A DNA stretch of 7,852 nucleotides from Solobacterium sp. (lineage in GTDB: Bacteria; Bacillota_I; Bacilli_A; Erysipelotrichales; Erysipelotrichaceae): positions 1 to 7,852 of the forward strand of contig JAFOLE010000259.1 in NCBI GenBank assembly GCA_017419465.1, written 5' to 3'. The notes below the pieces were generated by a model. The model did no database searches, was not told the DNA's origin, and saw only the letters and a program-made list of their open reading frames with translations. The position numbers and the translations under genes were made by a program. Below, piece after piece: positions 1 to 4,255 of this stretch; positions within the stretch are counted from its first letter, which is position 1, and each line of letters opens with the position of its first letter.

Positions 1-167
1 GTGAACAGGCGAAGATAGAACAGCGGATCCATGAACGATGTCTTATAACAGACGAAGAACCGGTCACGGATCATCCCGCCGGTCGCATAGCTTGCCGCAA
101 GAACAATTGCCGAGATAATCGCAAACCACAGCACGACCGGTGAATTGAATTTGATACGTTTCATCAT
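1..167 (-). CDS. Rhomboid family intramembrane serine protease, N-terminal fragment
   Basis: The first 55 codons of a minus-strand gene that continues beyond base 1. The start is ATG at 167-165, with a second ATG directly after it at 164-162. A GAGGTG ribosome binding site lies just upstream (about 173-179 on the plus strand). The peptide opens with a short basic stretch (MMKRIKFNSP), then one hydrophobic segment (about residues 10-28, VVLWFAIISAIVLAASYA), then a DPLFYLRLF motif. This pattern (K-x-NSPVVL, helix, TGG, DPLxYxRLF) is what I recognise from the N-terminus of Firmicutes rhomboid proteases, which cleave membrane proteins within the bilayer. The catalytic Ser and His lie outside the window, so activity cannot be judged. 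The gene diverges from the SseB-family gene and has its own promoter. Confidence 0.75.
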   Translation of the reverse strand, partial: MMKRIKFNSPVVLWFAIISAIVLAASYATGGMIRDRFFVCYKTSFMDPLFYLRLF

Positions 168-186
168 TTTCAGCACCTCAGCGATA

Positions 187-192
187 ATTATA
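187..192 (-). promoter_or_regulatory. Extended -10 promoter for the rhomboid gene
   Basis: On the minus strand this reads TGCTATAAT, a perfect TATAAT with the TGn extension. It would start transcription near 180, giving a leader of roughly 13 nt that just contains the GAGGTG ribosome binding site. No good -35 is visible at 17 bp, which is common for extended -10 promoters. An inverted repeat (193-210) lies immediately upstream, in the spacer. Confidence 0.6.
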
Positions 193-210
193 GCAGTCTT
201 TGCGGACTGC
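193..210. repeat. Inverted repeat in the divergent promoter region
   Basis: GCAGTC (193-198) and GACTGC (205-210) are perfect 6-bp arms around a 6-nt centre. The repeat touches the -10 extension of the rhomboid promoter and lies just upstream of the -35 of the SseB-unit promoter. Its position would suit an operator for a dimeric regulator. It could also be chance, since no second copy was found in the window. Confidence 0.4.
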
Positions 211-216
211 ACAGGG

Positions 217-245
217 TTCACAAAAAAAGTATTATTTCCTAAAAT
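217..245 (+). promoter_or_regulatory. Sigma-70-type promoter for the SseB/GNAT-PPase unit
   Basis: TTCACA (217-222) and TAAAAT (240-245) each match the consensus at five of six positions and are separated by exactly 17 bp. Transcription would begin near 252, giving a leader of only about 18 nt before the ATG at 270. Confidence 0.65.
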
Positions 246-269
246 AAGGGACGGGAGATTTCAGATATT

Positions 270-1079
270 ATGGCAAAGAAACAGATGAAACAACCCGTGA
301 TCAAACGGATCAACGCTTCCGAAGTGCGCAATGACGTCCTGAAGGAAGCGATGCGCACACTCCATGAGACACGGACAAAAGATAACGAGATCCGCATGTT
401 TGAAGAACTGCAGAAGGCGATGTTCCTGGTTCCGGTACGGTTTGAAGGGAATCAGGGAAGCCTGAAGGCACATTTCATCATGATCAGCACACCGGACAAG
501 AAGAATTTCTTCCCGGTATTCACAGATGCGCAGGAAGCAGAGCGCATGGCGATGCCGGAAGGACAGAAACGCGAGTTCCTCGGCCGCACCCTGAAGGAGT
601 TTGAACCGATCTTCAAGGATACCCGCGGACAGGCTGCCGGCATTGTCGTCAACCCGTTCTCTGAGAATATCCTTCTGCAGAGAGACCTTATCAGCAAGCT
701 CAACACGCAGAAGGCGTCTGCCGTAAGCGGCGCGCCGGTCAATGCGAAGAAGGGCGAGGTTCCGCAGGAACTTCCGGTACGGTTTGATGAACCGCGTGTT
801 TATCCGACTGCACTGGTCAATGCGGTATATGAGGCATGCCGTTCGATTCCCGAAGTCAGCCGCGTCTGGTACAAGCAGATGCTGATCGGACCGAACGTCA
901 ATCACGGTCTGATCGTGGAAACCGACAAATTCACCCAGGAACTGGGAGAGAAGCTGCGGACTGCGGCGGAGCCCTATGCCAAGAACGTTCCGGTACAGGT
1001 ACTCAAGCTGACGCCGGAACTCGACAAGAATGTCATCAAGGATGCGGTCGCGCTGTACGACCAGATCCTGGAAGTATGA
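270..1079 (+). CDS. SseB family protein
   Basis: A 269-residue soluble protein with no signal peptide or membrane segment. Residues from about 25 to 145 look like the SseB N-terminal domain: a helix with ExRMFEELQKA, then a FLVPVRFEG strand, an FFPVFTDAQEAERM segment and a GIVVNPF strand. Residues from about 165 to 265 look like the SseB C-terminal domain (ELPVRFDEPRVYPTALVNAV, NHGLIVETD, PVQVLKL). The family is named after an E. coli gene that affects serine sensitivity when over-expressed. Its molecular role is not established and I do not assign one here. The start at 270 has a GGGAG at 253-257, spaced 12 nt away, which is slightly long. The stop overlaps the start of the next gene (ATGA), so the two are probably translationally coupled. 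Confidence 0.8.
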   Translation: MAKKQMKQPVIKRINASEVRNDVLKEAMRTLHETRTKDNEIRMFEELQKAMFLVPVRFEGNQGSLKAHFIMISTPDKKNFFPVFTDAQEAERMAMPEGQKREFLGRTLKEFEPIFKDTRGQAAGIVVNPFSENILLQRDLISKLNTQKASAVSGAPVNAKKGEVPQELPVRFDEPRVYPTALVNAVYEACRSIPEVSRVWYKQMLIGPNVNHGLIVETDKFTQELGEKLRTAAEPYAKNVPVQVLKLTPELDKNVIKDAVALYDQILEV

Positions 1080-1840
1080 TGACGGTCCGCAGACTGTCTG
1101 ACGATGAGGTGCTGGATGCGCTGAACCTTGTCAGAGAGGTGTTCTTTGCGGAAGGGAATCTCGGTTATCCAAGAGAAGGCGCAAAGGCATTTCTGGAATT
1201 TGTCTCCGCAACGGGCGAGGAACTTTCCTGGTACGGCGCCTATGACGGAACCCTGGAAGGTGCACTTGGCTTTACGGATGACTATCACATCGCGCTGCTG
1301 TTTGTGCGGAAGGACAAACAGAAGACCGGAATTGCCCGGCAGCTGTTTGAGGCACTGCGCAAGGAGGCGCGTGCTGCTGCCTGTTCCCGCATCAGCGTAA
1401 ATGCGGCCGTGTCCGCAAAGGCTGCCTATGAAGCACTCGGGTTTGAACCCTGTGGCGAAGAAGAGACCAGAGACGGCATCACCTCTGTGCCGATGGAATA
1501 TCTGATGGGAACCGAGTATCTCGGAAAGACGGTGACCGTTACCGTCGATCGGCCTTACGGCAGCCTGCATCCGCATTATCCGGATACGGAATATCCCTGC
1601 AATTACGGATATGTGGAAGATGTGCTTGCGGCAGACGGAGAGTTTCAGGATGCCTACATCGTCGGTGTCTATGAACCGGTTGAGACCTTTACGGGCATTG
1701 TCATTGCGATCATCTACCGCCGCAATGACAGTGAGGCAAAATGGGTTGTCAGTAAGACGGCGTCCTATGACCGGCAGAAAGTTATCGATGCGGTCGGCGA
1801 AGTGGAACAGTACTTTGAAACCCGCTTTGTCTGGCTTTGA
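1076..1840 (+). CDS. GNAT acetyltransferase fused to an inorganic-pyrophosphatase-like domain
   Basis: A 254-residue two-domain protein in one uninterrupted frame. Residues 1 to about 143 are a GNAT fold. The acetyl-CoA-binding motif A is LLFVRKDKQKTGIARQL (74-90), with the Q/R-x-x-G-x-A pattern at Q82-A87, followed by the late GNAT element AAYEALGFEP (116-125). Residues from about 146 to 254 resemble the short pyrophosphatase-like proteins of Firmicutes: GKTVTVTVDRPYGSLHP (150-166), YPCNYGYVED (173-182), DGEFQDAYIVG (187-197) and EAKWVV (220-225). Family I pyrophosphatases hydrolyse PPi using several metal-binding acidic residues. Here DGxxxD is kept with Glu at its middle acidic position, and the later acidic cluster is altered, so PPase activity is uncertain. 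The start ATG (1076) overlaps the previous stop; ATG at 1079 is an alternative. The stop is 15 nt before a terminator. The substrate of the GNAT half is unknown. Confidence 0.8.
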   Translation: MMTVRRLSDDEVLDALNLVREVFFAEGNLGYPREGAKAFLEFVSATGEELSWYGAYDGTLEGALGFTDDYHIALLFVRKDKQKTGIARQLFEALRKEARAAACSRISVNAAVSAKAAYEALGFEPCGEEETRDGITSVPMEYLMGTEYLGKTVTVTVDRPYGSLHPHYPDTEYPCNYGYVEDVLAADGEFQDAYIVGVYEPVETFTGIVIAIIYRRNDSEAKWVVSKTASYDRQKVIDAVGEVEQYFETRFVWL

Positions 1841-1854
1841 ATCAGAATGCAGGA

Positions 1855-1885
1855 GAGCGTATGACGAAACGTACGCTCTTTTTTT
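1855..1885 (+). terminator. Intrinsic terminator after the GNAT-PPase gene
   Basis: GAGCGTA (1855-1861) pairs with TACGCTC (1872-1878) around a 10-nt loop that can itself form ACG-AAA-CGT. Seven T follow at 1879-1885. It starts 15 nt after the TGA at 1840, the expected place for the end of the SseB/GNAT-PPase transcript. Confidence 0.8.
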
Positions 1886-1914
1886 GTAACTGTTTCAGAG
1901 ACAGTTGTTATAAT
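1884..1914 (+). promoter_or_regulatory. Extended -10 promoter for the glycerophosphodiesterase gene
   Basis: TGTTATAAT at 1906-1914 is a perfect TATAAT (1909-1914) with the TGn extension. A weak -35, TTGTAA, is at 1884-1889 with a 19-bp spacer. The predicted first base is about 1921, which is the A of the ATG chosen for the gene. The mRNA would therefore be leaderless or nearly so. Confidence 0.65.
1888..1906. repeat. Inverted repeat between -35 and -10 of the phosphodiesterase promoter
   Basis: AACTGT (1888-1893) and ACAGTT (1901-1906) are perfect arms around a 7-nt centre, filling the promoter spacer exactly. A repressor bound here would block RNA polymerase, so it is a reasonable operator candidate. 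The regulator is unknown and the repeat is short enough to be chance. Confidence 0.4.
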
Positions 1915-1920
1915 TTACAT

Positions 1921-3819
1921 ATGATCGAACAGAATGTGACAGAACAGATATCATCTTCCGATACGGAAAACAAACCGCTGGAGGAACCGAAGTGTGACGA
2001 AATGGTCCGCAGGGCAATCCGCAGTCCGTTTCTTCTGATCCGGAGAAATTACCGGGCACTGATTTCGTTTGAACTGCGCTACAAGGTTTTCGTAATGCTG
2101 ATCGTATTTCCGCTTCTTTCCTACAGCGAGCGGCTTCTGCTTGTGGTAAATCAGGAATCCAACATCGCCATGTACAATGTCGTGGATATGCTCAAAAATC
2201 CGCTATCATGGGGTGTACTGTTGTTTATGGGCATTCTGATGAGTATTTTTACGGCGGTTGAACAGATCGGAATTCTCCGTATCCTGAATGCCTCGGTGTT
2301 CAATATCAAAGCAGACGCAAAACAGACATTTGCGGATACGGCGAATATCATCATCGAGCAGTGCAAATGGAAAAATCTGACGATTCTTCCGTATTTCCTG
2401 ATCGTGTTCCCAATCGCTCAGGCGTTTGATACCTCCAGCGTTACCCGCTTTATCCGGATTCCCGGTTTCATTCTGGAACACTTTCAGAAATACCCGGTAT
2501 TCCAGTATGGCTACATCGCCGCGTGCCTGATTCTGACACTGCTGAGCATGCGCATTATTTATTCAATGACAATCATGACGGTAGAAGGGGATGATTTTCC
2601 GACTGCCTGCCGCAAGAGCCTGAAGCTGACCACGCTGAAACGGATCCCGTCACTGCTGCTTGCCATGATTAAGACCGTCCTTCTGTACGGTACACTCGTG
2701 GTTATCTTTTCGATCCTGGTTCTGGCCCTGATCTTCGGTGTGATTCACTGGCTGGAACCGGCCTATGACCTTATGAATCTTGTCACAACGGAATTCATAA
2801 TGATCTATACGCTTGCGGTCGGAACCATTGCGTCCTGGATCTTCATTTCCTTCTTCCAGTCCGTCGTAATGTCGAACTATTACGGATACTGCTTTAAAGA
2901 GAACGGTGCGGTTCCGCCGCTCCGGAAATGCCCGTCGATGTTCAACCGGCGCATCGCGCACGCAGTATTTGCGGTGGTATGCATAGTGGTGCTGTATTTC
3001 TCCGTGCCTTCCCGCTACCGTCAGTTCAAGGCGATCCTTTCCGGCAATACTGCCGGCGTGATGGTCATGGCGCATCGCGGATACTCGAATGCCGCGCCGG
3101 AGAATACGATGCCGGCATTTGAAAAGGCCTATGAGATCGGCGTCAACTCGATCGAACTGGATGTTCAGATGACAAAGGACGGAGAGATCATCGTCATGCA
3201 TGATGATAATCTCAAGCGGACAACCGGCGTCGATAAGAACGTCTGGGAAGTGACCTATGACGAGATCAAGGATCTGGATAACGGGTCGTTCTTCTCCAAA
3301 GAATATGCGGGCACGAAGATTCCCACCCTTGAAGAAGCAATCCGTTTCTGCAAGGGCAGGATGTATATCAATATCGAAATCAAGCGCAACGGGCATGACG
3401 AGGGAATCGAGGACCGCGTCGTGGAGATCATCCGGGCCAATGATTTCCAGTCAGAGTGCGACATCACTTCGCAGGACTATGACACGCTGAAGAGTGTCCG
3501 GGAAAAGTATCCGGATATCATGCTTGCCTATACGTCAGTCATCGGCATCGGTGATGTGCAGAACCTTGATGCATGCGATATTCTTTCCATTCAGGAAACA
3601 TTTGCGACATTTGACACGGTGGAGGCGCTTCACCGGCAGGGAAAACGGGTATTTGTATGGACCGTCAATGAGCAGGAGACCATGGAACGTCTGATCGGCC
3701 TGAATGTGGACGCAATCCTGACAAACGACCCGCAGCTTGCGCTGGATACGATCAAGAATCATCAGGGCTTTGCGGATTTCTATTATCGTCTGAGTCAGAT
3801 CCTGATTTATCTCCAGTGA
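1921..3819 (+). CDS. Membrane-anchored glycerophosphodiester phosphodiesterase
   Basis: A 632-residue protein that probably hydrolyses glycerophosphodiesters, from phospholipid or teichoic-acid turnover, to glycerol 3-phosphate and an alcohol. Residues from about 35 to 365 form the membrane domain often fused to these enzymes in Firmicutes. About seven hydrophobic segments are visible, near 55-75, 97-118, 153-169, 196-221, 253-275, 292-318 and 345-362. The catalytic domain follows from about 381: H385-R386 in MAHRGYSN, E394-N395, E412 and D414 in IELDVQ, H427-D428 in VMHDDNLKRTTG, then NIEIKRNG and FVWTVN. All expected catalytic and metal-binding residues are present. Start choice: 1921 follows a strong promoter directly but lacks a Shine-Dalgarno. 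ATG 1861 has AGGAG five nt upstream but lies inside the terminator hairpin. ATG 2002 has GGAGGA 16 nt upstream, which is too far. The gene appears monocistronic. Confidence 0.88.
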   Translation: MIEQNVTEQISSSDTENKPLEEPKCDEMVRRAIRSPFLLIRRNYRALISFELRYKVFVMLIVFPLLSYSERLLLVVNQESNIAMYNVVDMLKNPLSWGVLLFMGILMSIFTAVEQIGILRILNASVFNIKADAKQTFADTANIIIEQCKWKNLTILPYFLIVFPIAQAFDTSSVTRFIRIPGFILEHFQKYPVFQYGYIAACLILTLLSMRIIYSMTIMTVEGDDFPTACRKSLKLTTLKRIPSLLLAMIKTVLLYGTLVVIFSILVLALIFGVIHWLEPAYDLMNLVTTEFIMIYTLAVGTIASWIFISFFQSVVMSNYYGYCFKENGAVPPLRKCPSMFNRRIAHAVFAVVCIVVLYFSVPSRYRQFKAILSGNTAGVMVMAHRGYSNAAPENTMPAFEKAYEIGVNSIELDVQMTKDGEIIVMHDDNLKRTTGVDKNVWEVTYDEIKDLDNGSFFSKEYAGTKIPTLEEAIRFCKGRMYINIEIKRNGHDEGIEDRVVEIIRANDFQSECDITSQDYDTLKSVREKYPDIMLAYTSVIGIGDVQNLDACDILSIQETFATFDTVEALHRQGKRVFVWTVNEQETMERLIGLNVDAILTNDPQLALDTIKNHQGFADFYYRLSQILIYLQ

Positions 3820-3828
3820 GCATGATTC

Positions 3829-3842
3829 TGAAAACATTTTCA
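3829..3842. repeat. TGAAAA-N2-TTTTCA dyad upstream of the arginine operon
   Basis: A 6-bp-arm dyad about 40 bp upstream of the arg -35. It resembles a second dyad, GAAAAT-T-ATTTTC at 3883-3895, which overlaps the -35 and spacer. The two begin about 53-54 bp apart, close to five helical turns. It is weakly like a Gram-positive arginine-repressor half-site pair, but the region is AT-rich and no regulator is shown. Confidence 0.3.
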
Positions 3843-3880
3843 TAAGTGCTGTAATATTCCGGAAAAATTTCATAAAAATA

Positions 3881-3908
3881 TTGAAAATTATTTTCTTTCC
3901 TATATAAT
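3881..3908 (+). promoter_or_regulatory. Promoter of the arginine operon
   Basis: TTGAAA (3881-3886) and TATAAT (3903-3908) have a 16-bp spacer and near-consensus hexamers. A run of A/T-rich sequence upstream (about 3863-3880) could act as an UP element. Transcription would start near A3915, immediately before the T-box Stem I. This is the strongest promoter in the window by sequence, as expected for a gene set controlled by attenuation rather than initiation. Confidence 0.8.
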
Positions 3909-3914
3909 GTCGCT

Positions 3915-4158
3915 AAAGCAGAGAAGTGGAGTAGTAGGTCCGCAAGCGATTTGAAGCGAACCCGGTATGGTGAGAGCGGGGAAAGGAAATCGGACAGAAC
4001 GTGCCATGGAGCAGAATCCGCGACGGAAACCGAGCGGATTACGTAGAAGCCCGCGTTAAGGGAGAGAGTGTCCGGAGGAGTACTGCCTCCGGGAAGAAAA
4101 GGTGGCAACGCGCATAACACGTCCTTTGAGCTTTGTGCTCGAAGGGCGTTTCTTTTTT
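3915..4158 (+). promoter_or_regulatory. T-box riboswitch (tRNA-Arg sensing) controlling argGHCJ
   Basis: A complete T-box leader, which binds uncharged tRNA to prevent termination. Stem I: base helix GTGG 3926-3929 with CCAT 4004-4007, a specifier internal loop (AGTAGTA 3930-3936 opposite AGAACGTG 3996-4003), helix GTCCG 3938-3942 with CGGAC 3991-3995, AG bulge AGCGA 3955-3959, and distal CCCG/CGGG helix with the canonical loop GTATGGTGAGAG (3965-3976). The specifier is best read as CGU at 4000-4002 (Arg). Stem II is AATCCGC/GCGGATT (about 4014-4040). A CCGCGTTAAGG segment near 4051-4061 suits the pseudoknot region. Stem III is CCGGAGG 4072-4078 with CCTCCGG 4086-4092. The T-box AAGGTGGCAACGCG is at 4099-4112; TGGC (4103-4106) would pair with a GCCA acceptor end. 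Antiterminator pairs AAAGG 4098-4102 with CCTTT 4123-4127 and GCG 4110-4112 with CGT 4120-4122. Confidence 0.93.
4119..4158 (+). terminator. T-box conditional intrinsic terminator
   Basis: A 13-bp stem, arms 4119-4131 and 4137-4149 including two G-U pairs, with a TTTGT loop, is followed by TTCTTTTTT to 4158. Its 5' arm contains the CGTCCTTT that forms the antiterminator with the T-box, so the two structures are mutually exclusive. Uncharged tRNA-Arg should favour read-through into the downstream ORF and argG. Confidence 0.92.
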
Positions 4159-4163
4159 GGGGG
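4159..4163 (+). promoter_or_regulatory. Ribosome binding site of the arginine-rich leader ORF
   Basis: GGGGG, followed by AA, comes directly after the terminator T-run and is 5 nt from ATG 4169 and 8 nt from ATG 4172. It serves no other visible gene, which supports translation of the small ORF. A G-rich stretch after a terminator could also be incidental. Confidence 0.5.
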
Positions 4164-4168
4164 AATCA

Positions 4169-4234
4169 ATGATGAAGACAAAACGACGATCCAGACAGCT
4201 TCGCATCACCATCCGCATCAATTCGAACCGATAA
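4169..4234 (+). CDS. Putative arginine-rich leader peptide upstream of argG
   Basis: A 21-codon ORF (ATG ATG start, TAA stop) lying between the T-box terminator and argG, ending 21 nt before the argG ATG. It has a G-rich ribosome binding site at 4159-4163. The peptide reads MMKTKRRSRQLR, then ITIRINSNR. Six of 21 residues are arginine, at codons 6, 7, 9, 12, 16 and 21: CGA, CGA, AGA, CGC, CGC, CGA. It is transcribed only when the T-box reads through, that is, when tRNA-Arg is uncharged. Arginine codons in front of an arginine gene recall classical leader-peptide attenuators. I see no clear competing hairpin between the ORF and argG; only a weak CTTC (4199-4202) to GAAG pairing with the argG ribosome binding site is possible. 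Expression is not shown by sequence alone, and a chance ORF remains possible. Confidence 0.5.
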   Translation: MMKTKRRSRQLRITIRINSNR

Positions 4235-4255
4235 ACAAGAAAAGAGGAAGAAGAC

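Noticed and set aside
261..905. A 214-codon minus-strand open frame opposite the SseB-family gene
   Set aside because: It is fully antisense to a gene with a clear promoter, family match and normal codon use. Its translation shows no recognisable motif. Other long antisense frames (2650-3396, 4718-5557, 6758-7423) were rejected for the same reason.
836..1075. Possible N-terminal extension of the GNAT-PPase frame upstream of 1076
   Set aside because: The extension overlaps most of the end of the SseB-family gene, and its residues are low-complexity and unlike any GNAT. The ATGA overlap at 1076 gives a natural coupled start.
2002..2004. Alternative phosphodiesterase start at ATG 2002 with GGAGGA at 1980-1985
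   Set aside because: The 16-nt spacing is too long for a standard ribosome binding site. It is kept only as a fallback in the gene entry.
3868..3886. TTTCA-N9-TGAAA dyad overlapping the arg -35 as an arginine repressor box
   Set aside because: The arms are in the opposite orientation to the known TGAAT...ATTCA boxes, and the stretch is nearly all A/T, so chance is a sufficient explanation.
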